64,000 nucleotides of DNA from Clostridium cylindrosporum DSM 605 (GCF_001047375.1 NZ_LFVU01000007.1:35385-99384); one strand, 5' to 3'. Counted from the first letter of the stretch, positions 17,739 to 27,111 are shown. Notes: generated from the letters alone by a model not told the origin. Numbers and translations are program-made.

Positions 17739-18467
17739 ATGAAACTACCAATCATAGGTATATCGGGAGATCTTTCAAATACTAAGTTTTTTTTAGACTT
17801 TTGGACAAAACGTGCAGGTGTAAATGATGCATACATTCAATCAGTATCAAGATCATCTGGACTTCCTATTATGCTTCCTGTTACAGATAACCTAAATGTA
17901 TCTCAACTTATTGCTTCAATTGATGGACTAATATTAACAGGGGGTAAGGATGTTTCTCCTGCTCTATATGGAGAAGACTCATTAAGTCTCCTAAGAGAAA
18001 CTAAACCTGAACGAGATGCATTTGAAATGGCACTTTTAAAGGAAGCAATAATTCAAAACAAACCAATTCTTGGAGTTTGTAGAGGCATGCAACTAATTAA
18101 CATAGCCTTTGGCGGAACAATGCTTCAAGATGTTTCCTATGATGAATCTATAAAGATTCAACACTTTCAACAAACAGATTCAATATTCCCTATCCATAAC
18201 ATAAAGGTAAAAGAAAACTCTATACTTCACTCAATACTAGGAAGTGAGTCAAGAGTTAACTCAATCCATCACCAAGCTATAAAGAAACTTTCACCTGACT
18301 TTATAGCAACAGCATGGGCATCAGATGGTGTAATTGAGGGAATAGAGAAAAAGGGAGATGAATTCATCCTTGGAGTACAATGGCATCCAGAAATGATGTC
18401 AGAAACAGATGCTAACATGAAAAAACTATTTGATAGATTTATAGAGGCTTGTAAGCGTTGTATGTAG
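17739..18467 (+). CDS. Gamma-glutamyl-gamma-aminobutyrate hydrolase-family peptidase (C26)
   Basis: The 242-residue enzyme belongs to class-I glutamine amidotransferase-like hydrolases. It has LTGGKDVSPALYGE, the nucleophile elbow ILGVCRGMQLIN with the catalytic cysteine, and VQWHPEMM with the catalytic histidine. The group removes gamma-glutamyl groups from compounds such as gamma-glutamyl-GABA. ATG 17739 is eight bases after GGAGG; the frame extends upstream to an ATG lacking such a site. It is a single gene, convergent with the BFD gene. Confidence 0.9.
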   Translation: MKLPIIGISGDLSNTKFFLDFWTKRAGVNDAYIQSVSRSSGLPIMLPVTDNLNVSQLIASIDGLILTGGKDVSPALYGEDSLSLLRETKPERDAFEMALLKEAIIQNKPILGVCRGMQLINIAFGGTMLQDVSYDESIKIQHFQQTDSIFPIHNIKVKENSILHSILGSESRVNSIHHQAIKKLSPDFIATAWASDGVIEGIEKKGDEFILGVQWHPEMMSETDANMKKLFDRFIEACKRCM

Positions 18468-18484
18468 CAATGCTGCTCTGCAGG

Positions 18485-18550
18485 TAGTTGTGATTATGGC
18501 TAAAACGACGAGTACTTCAAAGGGAGCTTCTAATCTTATAAAACTGAAAT
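18485..18550. repeat. Half copy (D) of the long palindromic element
   Basis: Read on the plus strand, this stretch matches one half of copy A read on the minus strand: TGCAGGTAGTTGTG, then GGCTAAAACGACGAG, then GAGCTTCTAATCTTATAAA. The other half is not recognisable downstream. It lies directly before copy B. Confidence 0.5.
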
Positions 18551-18600
18551 CTTTCCACTCCAGGATAGAATTAATTTTTTATTCTGTAGGATTAGTATCT

Positions 18601-18801
18601 TTGCAATTAGTGGTGCCTACGGCTAAAGCAATAGAGCCTAGAGTTAGAAATTCTTATCTGAAGCAAATGCCCCGAATCTTAGAGATACGTCGTCAAGCAT
18701 AGCGGTTTTTCAGACGTAGCTCTTAGATTCGGGGCATTTGTGAAGATTAGAAGTTCTTTGATAGGTCTCGTCGCTTTAGATGTAGGCACCACTAATTGCA
18801 A
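18601..18801. repeat. Long palindromic element, copy B
   Basis: A 201-bp imperfect palindrome between convergent genes. The outer arms match at 27 of 29 positions (TTGCAATTAGTGGTGCCTAC and its complement). The inner stem matches at 20 of 21 (CAAATGCCCCGAATCT...). The internal boxes TTAGAAATTCTTATC and GATTAGAAGTTCTT are as in copy A. Stem sequences differ from copy A but remain self-complementary, so the structure is what is conserved. Confidence 0.8.
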
Positions 18802-18811
18802 GACACTTAAG

Positions 18812-19153
18812 CTATATCAAAGAATAATTTTCCCTATTTTTTAATGTAATTATATTTTCTATAAGTGCATTACATCTTCCACATTCAGTTCCTGCACCTG
18901 TAGCTTCTTGTACCTTCTCTACTGTATCAGCTCCATTTTTAACTGCATTTACTACCTCCTCAAGTGATACATTTTTACATCCACATACTGAAGCTAGTAT
19001 TTCTTCTATTTCACTTACACATCCACCACATACAGTTCCAGCACCTGTCATTTCCTTGATTTCATCAACTGTACGAGCACCTGCTATCATTGCCTTTCTT
19101 ATTGTAACGTAATCTACGTTGCTACAGTGACATATAACTCTATTTCCAGCCAT
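18812..19153 (-). CDS. Tandem BFD-type [2Fe-2S] protein
   Basis: The 113-residue protein carries two bacterioferritin-associated-ferredoxin-like domains. The first has CHC near residue 9 and CGGC near 42; the second has CGC near 57 and CGRC near 91. Eight cysteines can hold two [2Fe-2S] clusters. BFD domains normally pass electrons or help iron release and also occur in nitrogen-metabolism proteins. A free-standing tandem is less common. The ATG follows AAGGAGG. It is a single gene ending near palindromic copy B. Confidence 0.82.
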   Translation of the reverse strand: MAGNRVICHCSNVDYVTIRKAMIAGARTVDEIKEMTGAGTVCGGCVSEIEEILASVCGCKNVSLEEVVNAVKNGADTVEKVQEATGAGTECGRCNALIENIITLKNRENYSLI

Positions 19154-19367
19154 TTGTCTTCCTCCTTAACGATCCTTAATATGTTAATAATTCCAGTAAT
19201 ATCATATCATAAATAATTCTATTATCTATAGTATAGATTATTACCCAACTTTCTTATTTATATAATATTTTAAAATTTGTATAAAAGATGTTATTTATTA
19301 AAAAATTATTCACGATAATGTAATAGGTAATTATTTTATATCCATTTTTTATGAAGGGGAGTTGTAA

Positions 19368-21050
19368 ATGAAAGAACAAAGAACATTGTTAGAATCTACG
19401 AAAAGAACGAACAAAATATTTTCTCTAATCGTTATTACTTCTATATTATTTGGGGTATTAACTATTTTAGCATCTTTCAAAACTAATTCATTAAATAATG
19501 AAAGATTTCTTCTCCAAGAATATAGTGCCAAGCTTAAGGGAGGCTCTGACTACTTAACGGATCAAATTAAACTTTATGCTGCAACTGGGGATATAAAATA
19601 CTGTAACAACTATGAAAAAGAAGTAACTGAAACAAAGACAACTACTAAATACCTAGGTTTAATTGAGGATATAGGTATAAACTCTGATGAGAAGAAGCTA
19701 ATTGAAACTTCTAAAAATGAATCAGATACCTTAATTAATTTAGAAGAAGAAGCTATAAAAAATGCTAGGCAAGGTAACTTAAAAAAAGCTCAGGAGCTTG
19801 TTCTAGGTAATACTTATGATTCTAAAAAAGCTTCAATTGATAGTTATGTATTGAAATTTCAAGCAGCTATTATGGAAAGATCAGAAAGAACAGTGATAAT
19901 TTTTGAAGTAATTTTATTCTTACTAATCCTTATTACTGTTGGATTATCATGTATTATCCTATATACATTTTCTAAGTACTCTAGGTTCATTAAAGAAAGG
20001 GTAATATCACCGATAATTGCCTTAAAAAATTGTTTTAGTGAAATATCAAAGGGTAATCTTGAAACCTCAATTGACCTAGATGAGGATAATACTGAAATAG
20101 GTGAGTTTACTACTGTAGCTAAAAATACTCAAAGTATGTTAAAGGACTATATAGAGGATATTTCAACTTCACTTAATCGAATATCTAGAAAGGATATTAC
20201 AACCTCTATTGAAAAGGAATACATAGGCGACTTTGAAGAAATAAAAACTTCAATAAATGGAATTGTTAGTTTTCTAAATGAAACAATTTCAGAGATTAAT
20301 GTAGCGGCAAAGCAAGTAGCACTAGGATCAGAGGAAATAGCAAGTACTTCAACTGCACTTTCTGAAGGTGCATCTGACCAAGCAGGATCTGTTGAGGAAC
20401 TTTCAGCTTCCATTAATGAAATATATAATGACATAAGACAAAATGCAGATAATTCTAAGGATGTTAGTAATATTCTTAATCTAACTGTAGAGAAAATCAA
20501 AGATAGTGATAAAAAGATGAATGATATGCTTATAGCTATGGAAAATATAAGTTCAGCATCAAATGAAATTTCTAGGATTATCTCAACAATAAGCTCTGTA
20601 GCGTTTCAAACTAACCTTCTTGCTGTTAATACCTCTATTGAGGCATCAAAGGCAAATGTTCAAGGTAAACAGTTTACTGTTATAGCTGAAGAAATACGAA
20701 CTCTTGCTAATACATCAGCTAATGCAGTTAAGGAAACAACAGCACTTATAAATGAAAGTATATCCGCTGTAGAAAATGGTAACTCTCTAGCCCGTGAAAC
20801 AGCAGAAATGTTACATGGCATTGTTAGTGATTCTGAAAAAATATCTAATTTAGTTAAAGAGATATCCTTAGTATCAGAAAAACAAGCCCTATCTACTGAA
20901 GAGATAACTAAGGGAATAGATGAAATTGCAGCGGTAGTACAAACTAATTCTGCAACTGCAGAGGAAAGCGCTGCTGCCTCTGAGGAGTTAGCATCTCAAT
21001 CGGAATTATTAAGTACAGCTGTTTCAGAATTTAAATTAATAAATAATTAA
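19368..21050 (+). CDS. Methyl-accepting chemotaxis protein
   Basis: The 560-residue chemoreceptor has a transmembrane helix at about residues 17-37, an outer helical sensor domain to about 170, a second helix at about 172-195, a HAMP domain (ISPIIALKNCFSEISKGN) and a cytoplasmic signalling domain. The hairpin tip reads VAFQTNLLAVNTSIEASKAN, shifted from the usual ALNAAIEAARAG, so it may form a divergent receptor class. It should signal through CheA/CheW to the flagellar motor or another output. The ATG follows AAGGGGAG. No che genes are nearby. Confidence 0.9.
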   Translation: MKEQRTLLESTKRTNKIFSLIVITSILFGVLTILASFKTNSLNNERFLLQEYSAKLKGGSDYLTDQIKLYAATGDIKYCNNYEKEVTETKTTTKYLGLIEDIGINSDEKKLIETSKNESDTLINLEEEAIKNARQGNLKKAQELVLGNTYDSKKASIDSYVLKFQAAIMERSERTVIIFEVILFLLILITVGLSCIILYTFSKYSRFIKERVISPIIALKNCFSEISKGNLETSIDLDEDNTEIGEFTTVAKNTQSMLKDYIEDISTSLNRISRKDITTSIEKEYIGDFEEIKTSINGIVSFLNETISEINVAAKQVALGSEEIASTSTALSEGASDQAGSVEELSASINEIYNDIRQNADNSKDVSNILNLTVEKIKDSDKKMNDMLIAMENISSASNEISRIISTISSVAFQTNLLAVNTSIEASKANVQGKQFTVIAEEIRTLANTSANAVKETTALINESISAVENGNSLARETAEMLHGIVSDSEKISNLVKEISLVSEKQALSTEEITKGIDEIAAVVQTNSATAEESAAASEELASQSELLSTAVSEFKLINN

Positions 21051-21057
21051 AATATAA

Positions 21058-21090
21058 AAAGTGGTGTAGAAAAAATTTCTACACCACTTT
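21058..21090. terminator. Terminator between convergent genes
   Basis: AAAGTGGTGTAGAAA pairs with TTTCTACACCACTTT, with T-runs on the plus side, between the chemoreceptor gene and the AI-2E transporter gene. Confidence 0.85.
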
Positions 21091-21094
21091 ATTT

Positions 21095-22285
21095 TTACAT
21101 AGTTTCTGTAAAGTCTACTCCAAGACCTTCAATATCAGCATAGGAAATGCCTCTTCTCCTAAGTCTTGCTGAAACCTCATTTTTGAATAAACAATATATA
21201 ATTGAAGAAAGTGGAATACCAAGTAGCATTCCCATTACTCCAAATGAACTACCACCTACTGTTACTGCAAGTAGTACCCAGATTCCAGGAAGTCCTATAG
21301 AATTTCCTACTACTCTTGGGTATATAATATTTCCCTCGATTTGTTGAAGTACAATAATAAATACTATGAACCAAACAGCGGTCATTGGTTCAACCATTAG
21401 AAGTACAAATACCCCAACCCCAGTACCTATAAGTGCTCCGAAAACTGGAATAAGTGATGTAACTCCAACAATAGTAGAAATTAATGATGAATATGGCATG
21501 GAAAATATATTCATACCTATAAAGCAAAGCAATCCTATGATAATAGCTTCTGTAAACTGTCCAACTATGAACCTTGCAAATATCTTATTTGAAAGCTTAC
21601 CTACTGAGATTAGATACTCTGCTCTTTTACGTGAAAAATATGCTAAACATATTCTTTTTGCCTGACTTGCAAGCTTTTCCTTTTGGAATAGCATATAAAC
21701 AGAAAATGCAATTCCAATCACAGTATTAACTACTACACTAATTACCGCTGAAGTAATATTCATAGTAGTATTAATAAAGTCATTAGAAACATTCTTCATG
21801 AAACTTCCTAGCATTGAAAATACCTTGTCCCAATCTATCCTAATAGTATTTGCATAATCAGGTGATATATTTAGTGTTGAAATCATCTTGTCAGTCCAGT
21901 TCTGAAATACAGCAGCGTATATATTTATATTGCTTAAAAGCATTTGAAAGCTTTTTCTAAGTTCTGGGACAATTAAAAAGAATAAAACAAATAATATTCC
22001 TCCTAAAATAGCATAAGTAAGTAGTATACAAATCCCTCTTCTGGACTTTTTCCATAGTATACTATTACTCCTGTTTAATGGGGAGAATACCCTATCCTCT
22101 AACAATCTAAGTAGTCCATTGAGAGTAAACGCTATACAAACCCCAATAATAAAAGGCTTTAATATTTTAATAACAACATGTGAAAACCTCATAACTATTC
22201 CAAAATTTTGTACCCCTAGAAATACTAAAATAGAAACAACAATTATAAATAATATCTTTTTAATATTACTACTATTTAACTCCAT
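21095..22285 (-). CDS. AI-2E-family transporter (YdbI/PerM type)
   Basis: The 396-residue protein has about seven or eight transmembrane helices with a large loop after the third, as in the AI-2 exporter/PerM family. The motif GLPGIWVLLAVTVGGSSFG and the segment PVFGALIGTGVGV near the C-terminus are typical. Members export autoinducer-2 or act as ion/proton antiporters; sequence alone does not choose. The ATG follows GAAGGGAG. It is followed upstream by a HAD phosphatase gene in the same direction, 29 bp away, so the two may be cotranscribed. Confidence 0.88.
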   Translation of the reverse strand: MELNSSNIKKILFIIVVSILVFLGVQNFGIVMRFSHVVIKILKPFIIGVCIAFTLNGLLRLLEDRVFSPLNRSNSILWKKSRRGICILLTYAILGGILFVLFFLIVPELRKSFQMLLSNINIYAAVFQNWTDKMISTLNISPDYANTIRIDWDKVFSMLGSFMKNVSNDFINTTMNITSAVISVVVNTVIGIAFSVYMLFQKEKLASQAKRICLAYFSRKRAEYLISVGKLSNKIFARFIVGQFTEAIIIGLLCFIGMNIFSMPYSSLISTIVGVTSLIPVFGALIGTGVGVFVLLMVEPMTAVWFIVFIIVLQQIEGNIIYPRVVGNSIGLPGIWVLLAVTVGGSSFGVMGMLLGIPLSSIIYCLFKNEVSARLRRRGISYADIEGLGVDFTETM

Positions 22286-22314
22286 ATAATCACTCCCTTC
22301 TAAGTCAAATTAAC

Positions 22315-22950
22315 TTATAGTAATTCCTCAAATCCAAGTATATATTTATCACAGAGCTTTTTAATAGTTTCAACATCTCCTTCAGCTGATGCATCACTTA
22401 CACCAATTACCTTAAATCCTGCCTTCTTAGCGGTTTCTATACAGCTTAAAGTGTCTTCATATACAATTACATTATCTATATTAAGTCCTAATCTTTCAGT
22501 TGATTCTATATAAATCCTAGGATTTAGCTTACTATGCCCTACTTCACTACAAGTTAGTACAAATTCAAAGTAATCCTCTATCCCAAGTCTTTTTAAAGCA
22601 TTTACTGCATGACAGTGACTTGTTGCTGTTGCTATACACATTTTTATATTATTTTCTTTAAGCTTGTCCAGATAATCAATTACATATGGCTTTAATTCAA
22701 AGTGATACTTATATTTATCAGCTATTAAAGCATGTACTTCATTTAAGATTTCCTCTACAGTATGTGTAAAACCATACTTTTCTATAAAATACTCACCTGC
22801 TTCTTCTAGGCTCATAGGCTTTAATATTTTACTAATATTATTTTCGGGAACTATACCTTTACTTCTTAAGTAATTTCCTCCGATATTTTCCCACTCATAC
22901 ATAGTATCAAGTAGTGTGCCATCAAAATCAAATATAGCACCTTTTATCAC
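22315..22950 (-). CDS. HAD-superfamily phosphatase, beta-phosphoglucomutase-like
   Basis: The 211-residue protein starts with the HAD motif I FDFDGTLLDT, has a helical cap domain, motif II in IATATSH, the lysine of motif III in GHSKLNPRIY and motif IV VIVYEDTLSCIETA. These are the four catalytic motifs of a phosphohydrolase or phosphoglucomutase of the PgmB/GPH group. GTG 22950 fits GGAAG seven bases upstream better than the ATG at 22971. The substrate is unknown. Confidence 0.88.
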   Translation of the reverse strand: MIKGAIFDFDGTLLDTMYEWENIGGNYLRSKGIVPENNISKILKPMSLEEAGEYFIEKYGFTHTVEEILNEVHALIADKYKYHFELKPYVIDYLDKLKENNIKMCIATATSHCHAVNALKRLGIEDYFEFVLTCSEVGHSKLNPRIYIESTERLGLNIDNVIVYEDTLSCIETAKKAGFKVIGVSDASAEGDVETIKKLCDKYILGFEELL

Positions 22951-23135
22951 AAAATCACTTCCTTTATACATCTAATACATAAGTCATTATACCATTATTT
23001 ATCAGTTAGGATAAATTAAGTTCTAATATAGAATAGTGGTGTTGCAGTAAGTAAAATAAAAATATTGTAACGTATTGAATTTCAATATAGTTAAATACTA
23101 ATAGAATGTTTAATACTTTTAAAGGAGGATATTAT

Positions 23136-23738
23136 ATGGATTTAAATTGGATATGGCAAGCAACTCTTATATTCATTGTAGGAACATTTATTTTAAGAAT
23201 AGGAGGAAGAAAATCAATTTCTCAGATGACAATATCCCAAACCATTGTAATGATAGGGTTAGGGTCACTACTCATTCAGCCTGTCTCTGGAAAAGGGCTT
23301 CTTATTACATTTTTAGTAGCTCTTGTGTTAACAATACTAATGATGCTTACTGAGTATCTAGAGGTTAAAATTGACTTTTTAGAAACTTTATTTTCAGGTA
23401 AATCAGTAATTGTTATTGAAAATGGTAAGTTAAATATGAAAAACTTAAGAAAGCTTAGAATGTCTATAGATAAGCTTGAAACACGCTTAAGACAGGCTGG
23501 GATTTCATCTATAGAAGATATTCAGTATGCAACAATAGAAGTAAGTGGTCAGATTGGATATGAGCTAAAAAATAATAAAAAACCAATAACCCAAGAAGAC
23601 CTTGCAAAAATAATGAATGAAATATCTCAACTAAAAACATTAATTTCAAGTAGTTCAAATTCTCAGCCAGCTATAAGTAATAATATATTTGAAGAGATAA
23701 ATACTAAAAAGTTTGAAGGAAATAGAAATGAGCCCTAA
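23136..23738 (+). CDS. DUF421/YetF-like membrane protein
   Basis: The 200-residue protein has three N-terminal helices (to about residue 70) followed by a soluble domain with VIVIENGKLNMKNLRKLRM and the ATIEVSGQIG strand, as in the DUF421 (YetF/YcaP) family. These proteins are linked to the spore or membrane, with no proven biochemical role. ATG 23136 is seven bases from AGGAGG. It is transcribed alone. Confidence 0.82.
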   Translation: MDLNWIWQATLIFIVGTFILRIGGRKSISQMTISQTIVMIGLGSLLIQPVSGKGLLITFLVALVLTILMMLTEYLEVKIDFLETLFSGKSVIVIENGKLNMKNLRKLRMSIDKLETRLRQAGISSIEDIQYATIEVSGQIGYELKNNKKPITQEDLAKIMNEISQLKTLISSSSNSQPAISNNIFEEINTKKFEGNRNEP

Positions 23739-23896
23739 AAAACATTAATATTTCTTATCCAGACCATTACATGACTATAAAATACAAACATAATGTAAAT
23801 TAAATATATTAATTATCTTTATACATAATGTACTTATTTTTACACACAATATATTTGATATTAGATCACATCTAACGTGTAAAAGGAGAATTTAAA

Positions 23897-24244
23897 ATGG
23901 GAATAGTAACTAATTGTACAGATAAGCATCAAGCATGTATCGATGAATGTAATAGGTGTGCTCAAGCATGTTATGAATGCTTCGAAGCATGTTTAAATGA
24001 ACCTGATGTTAATGCAAGAAAAAATTGTATAAGTATGCTTGTTGAATGTGCACAAATGTGTCAAATGTCAGCTTCAATGATGTCAATGAGTGGTCAATTT
24101 GCAAAAGACCATTGCAATCTTTGTGCTACTATTTGTGATAAATGCGCACAAGAATGTGAAATGTTTAAAGATGAACATTGCCAAAAGTGTGCTCAAGAAT
24201 GCCGTAAATGTGCAGATGAATGCAGAAAAATGGCTAATATGTAA
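23897..24244 (+). CDS. Four-helix-bundle copper storage-type protein (DUF326/Csp)
   Basis: The 115-residue protein contains 20 cysteines, nearly all in Cys-x(2,3)-Cys steps along helices (CIDECNRCAQACYECFEAC, CNLCATICDKCAQEC). This is the arrangement of Csp copper-storage proteins, in which the cysteines line the core of a four-helix bundle and hold many Cu(I). It has no signal peptide, so it is cytosolic. The ATG follows AAGGAG. The multicopper oxidase gene 1.7 kb away suggests a shared copper theme. Confidence 0.9.
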   Translation: MGIVTNCTDKHQACIDECNRCAQACYECFEACLNEPDVNARKNCISMLVECAQMCQMSASMMSMSGQFAKDHCNLCATICDKCAQECEMFKDEHCQKCAQECRKCADECRKMANM

Positions 24245-24262
24245 TAAATACTAAAACTATTT

Positions 24263-24287
24263 AGACAGTGGAATAAACCCACTGTCT
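24263..24287 (+). terminator. Terminator of the Csp gene
   Basis: AGACAGTGG pairs with CCACTGTCT and is followed by an A/T run. The same stem sequence is used after the multicopper oxidase gene at 26959. Confidence 0.75.
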
Positions 24288-24349
24288 AATTAATTTATAA
24301 TATAAAGCTGTTGTATCATAAAATAAACATATCATATCTTATTTAGGTC

Positions 24350-25774
24350 TTAAATTAATGCAAATAATACAAATAGTACTGTTGATATAAGCATCCCTAC
24401 AATACTATAGGGCAATTGTGATTTTATATGCTCCATAAGTGGAACTTCTGCGATAGTTGATGATAATATTGCTGTTTCCCCGAGAGGAGATGTGTTATCA
24501 CCAAGGGCTCCACCAGCTAAAACAGCACCTATAACAAGGGCTAAATTTGAATTACTAGATACTGCAAGTGGCACTGCTATAGGCATAATAAGTGCCCATG
24601 TTCCCCATGCTGAACCCATAAAATATGATGCAAAACAACCTATCAAAAAAATAGCCGCTGGAATTAAGTAAACAGGTACTTTAGGTCCTAGCACGTTGGT
24701 TACAAAGCTTATAAACCCTAAATCCTTTACTATACTTGCTAGCCCCCAACTCAAAATAAGAACTACTATAGGAGGCATCATTTCATTTCCTCCTGCTAGA
24801 AAGTTGCTCTCTATTACACCCATAGGTATCTTTTGAAAAACATAAATTATTGAAGTTATTATTATTGTAACAGTTCCGGCAATGAAAATTGATTTTTCAA
24901 AATTAGCATTTATAATTGCTGTGATAAATCCATTTTCTCCACTTCGTCCAGTATACCAAAGAAAGAAAAAGGTTAAGGATATTAATATCCCTAGAGGTAA
25001 TATTAAGTTAATAGGACGTGGAGGAACCTTTTCAACAAATTCACTCTGTTCATGTGCTTCATTATGATGGTGACCATTTTCCTCCAAGTAACTTTTTTCA
25101 TTATTTAACTTGATTACTCTATCAAAACCTAAACCAAATATAATTACACCTATACTTATTAAAATCATAATAATTGCATAAAAATTGTATGGAATACTTT
25201 TAATGTATATACTGTATGGAGATAATGTTAATCCTGCATTCTTAAATGCTGAACCTATAACCCCTATTATGTATCCAACATAAGTAGTACCAAATGGAAT
25301 AAGTATTATAAGTAAACATGAGGTAACATTTAGAACAAATGCTAATTTTCTCTTACTCCCATTTACCTTATCAATTAATGCTTTACTAACTGTACCAGCT
25401 GCTATGCTATGGAAACAACAATCAATAAAGGTTACTGGAGTAACTAACCATATAGTTCCTAATGCTCCTTTTTCCGTCTTTACATATTTACTGGAGAATT
25501 CCGTAAAACCCTTAATTCCTCCTGAAACCTTCATAATTTCCCCAAATGCCCCGAAAATAAATAGGAAAAATATAATGTAAATACTATCTTCGTTTGCTAC
25601 TGCTTTTATTAAATGCTCAATAGACAAAATAATTCCTTGAATAATACTTCCTTTAGCAAGAAAAATTCCACCTGTAATAACCCCTATAGTTAAAGATGGA
25701 ATAACTCGCTTTGTAAATGCAGCAAGTATAATAACAATAAGGGGAATGAAAATAGAAATTAATCTGTAATCCAT
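24350..25774 (-). CDS. NhaC-family Na+/H+ antiporter
   Basis: The 474-residue protein has about twelve membrane helices. Family features include GVITGGIFLAKGS, CCFHSIAAGTVSKALI, a cytoplasmic His-rich loop (NGHHHNEAHE, near residue 240) and GGALGDNTSPLGETAILSS. NhaC proteins exchange sodium or an amino/dicarboxylic acid for protons. The stretch WGTWALIMPIAVPL is typical. An ATG at 25774 with AAAGGA ten bases before is slightly preferred to the GTG at 25783. It is a single gene between copper-related genes, with no evident link to them. Confidence 0.9.
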   Translation of the reverse strand: MDYRLISIFIPLIVIILAAFTKRVIPSLTIGVITGGIFLAKGSIIQGIILSIEHLIKAVANEDSIYIIFFLFIFGAFGEIMKVSGGIKGFTEFSSKYVKTEKGALGTIWLVTPVTFIDCCFHSIAAGTVSKALIDKVNGSKRKLAFVLNVTSCLLIILIPFGTTYVGYIIGVIGSAFKNAGLTLSPYSIYIKSIPYNFYAIIMILISIGVIIFGLGFDRVIKLNNEKSYLEENGHHHNEAHEQSEFVEKVPPRPINLILPLGILISLTFFFLWYTGRSGENGFITAIINANFEKSIFIAGTVTIIITSIIYVFQKIPMGVIESNFLAGGNEMMPPIVVLILSWGLASIVKDLGFISFVTNVLGPKVPVYLIPAAIFLIGCFASYFMGSAWGTWALIMPIAVPLAVSSNSNLALVIGAVLAGGALGDNTSPLGETAILSSTIAEVPLMEHIKSQLPYSIVGMLISTVLFVLFALI

Positions 25775-25958
25775 TATAGCCACATCCTTTCCTGCTATTA
25801 GTATTACAATTAGTCTATAAAATTATTAGATTATGAATACTTTATAATTCTTTATTGGAAATTTTCATATTTGATTATATCTAGCTTTAGTAACATTAGA
25901 ATAAAACAAGCATATTATTATATGATAAGCTTAAAAAATCATATAAGAGGTGTTTTTT

Positions 25959-26864
25959 ATGGTTGTTACGCCTGATATATATTCTCTAAAATATACTATG
26001 AGTAAAGGTGTAAAATATTTTGAATTAGTAGCAGAGCCAGTGAATCAAGAAATACTTCCCGGCGTATTTATAAAGGGATGGGGATACAATGGTAGTATCC
26101 CAGGTCCGACAATTAAAGTATATCCTGGAGATTATGTTAACATAAGAGTGTACAATCATCTTCCAGAAGCTACAAGTATTCATTGGCATGGACTTGATGT
26201 TCCTAATGTTATGGATGGAGTTCCTGATGTAGAGCCTTCCCCAAGAATTGAACCAGGACATTACTTTGATTATCGTTTTAAAGTTATAAATCCCCCAGGA
26301 ACTCATATGTATCATTCTCATGTTAATGTTGTTAAGCAAGATATGTTAGGTTTATTAGGTGGATTTGTAATTTTAGACCCAGGTGATAAAGAAAGCCATA
26401 AGTGTGTTGATAAGGATTACTTATTGCTAATGCAAGAGTGGAGTCTTGTTGGTCCTAAGAAGGGGGAAAAGGTAAAACCAGGAGTGTATGAACTTAACCC
26501 CTTTACCAACGAGTTTAATATGTTTACTATTAATGGAAAGAGCTTTCCTGCAGTTACTCCAATGCCAATTAATTATGGAGATATTGTACGTCTAAGATTC
26601 GGAGCTATACAGATTAATCATCATCCTATGCATCTTCATGGACATCAGTTTCAAGTAGAAAAAGCTGATGGTAATCCTATTGACCCTAACAATAGAATAT
26701 TAAAAAATACAATATTAGTAGCTAGTGGAGAAACCTGGGATGTACTGTTTAAGGCAGATAATCCAGGAACTTGGCCTATTCATTGTCATATATCACATCA
26801 CATTGCTAATAACTTTACAGAAGGTGTAGGGGGCATGTTCTCTACTCTAGTATACCAATCGTAA
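25959..26864 (+). CDS. Two-domain multicopper oxidase
   Basis: The 301-residue enzyme has two cupredoxin domains. Domain 1 carries SIHWHGLD (about residue 71) and MYHSHVN; domain 2 carries NHHPMHLHGHQF and WPIHCHISHHIANNFTEGVGGM. These supply the trinuclear-centre histidines plus a type-1 site (Cys, His, Met). It is about 200 residues shorter than three-domain laccases and has no signal peptide, so it appears cytosolic. It probably oxidises Cu(I), another metal or phenols using O2. ATG 25959 lies eight bases from AGAGG. A decayed fragment of a paralog lies at 27.8 kb. Confidence 0.87.
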   Translation: MVVTPDIYSLKYTMSKGVKYFELVAEPVNQEILPGVFIKGWGYNGSIPGPTIKVYPGDYVNIRVYNHLPEATSIHWHGLDVPNVMDGVPDVEPSPRIEPGHYFDYRFKVINPPGTHMYHSHVNVVKQDMLGLLGGFVILDPGDKESHKCVDKDYLLLMQEWSLVGPKKGEKVKPGVYELNPFTNEFNMFTINGKSFPAVTPMPINYGDIVRLRFGAIQINHHPMHLHGHQFQVEKADGNPIDPNNRILKNTILVASGETWDVLFKADNPGTWPIHCHISHHIANNFTEGVGGMFSTLVYQS

Positions 26865-26958
26865 ATGCGCTGAGTATCTTAGGTATTTATAAATGCTTTG
26901 AAATCTGTTTAATAATGCTAATGTTAATTTGAAAAAATTATATTGTAATAAATATTTA

Positions 26959-26985
26959 AGACAGTGGAAGGTCAATCCACTGTCT
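26959..26985 (+). terminator. Terminator of the multicopper oxidase gene
   Basis: AGACAGTGGA pairs with TCCACTGTCT and is followed by ATTTTACTTTC. It shares its stem with the terminator after the copper storage gene. Confidence 0.75.
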
Positions 26986-27111
26986 ATTTTACTTTCAAGA
27001 ATCATTCACAATATAAACATTATATGAAATGTAAAGTTAACTTACACTAGTCATAATAATATATTATAATGGAAAATAATAGAAAATAGTAGAAAATGAA
27101 AGGGTGATTCT

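Noticed and set aside
21147..21665. Plus-strand open frames inside the AI-2E transporter gene
   Set aside because: They lie opposite a clear membrane-transporter gene and show the Pro/Ser/Thr-rich composition of antisense frames.
26025..26339. Minus-strand frame opposite the multicopper oxidase
   Set aside because: Its Met/Asn/Ile-rich sequence mirrors the oxidase codons. A similar mirror frame occurs opposite the oxidase remnant at 27846-28052, which only reflects the homology of the two loci.
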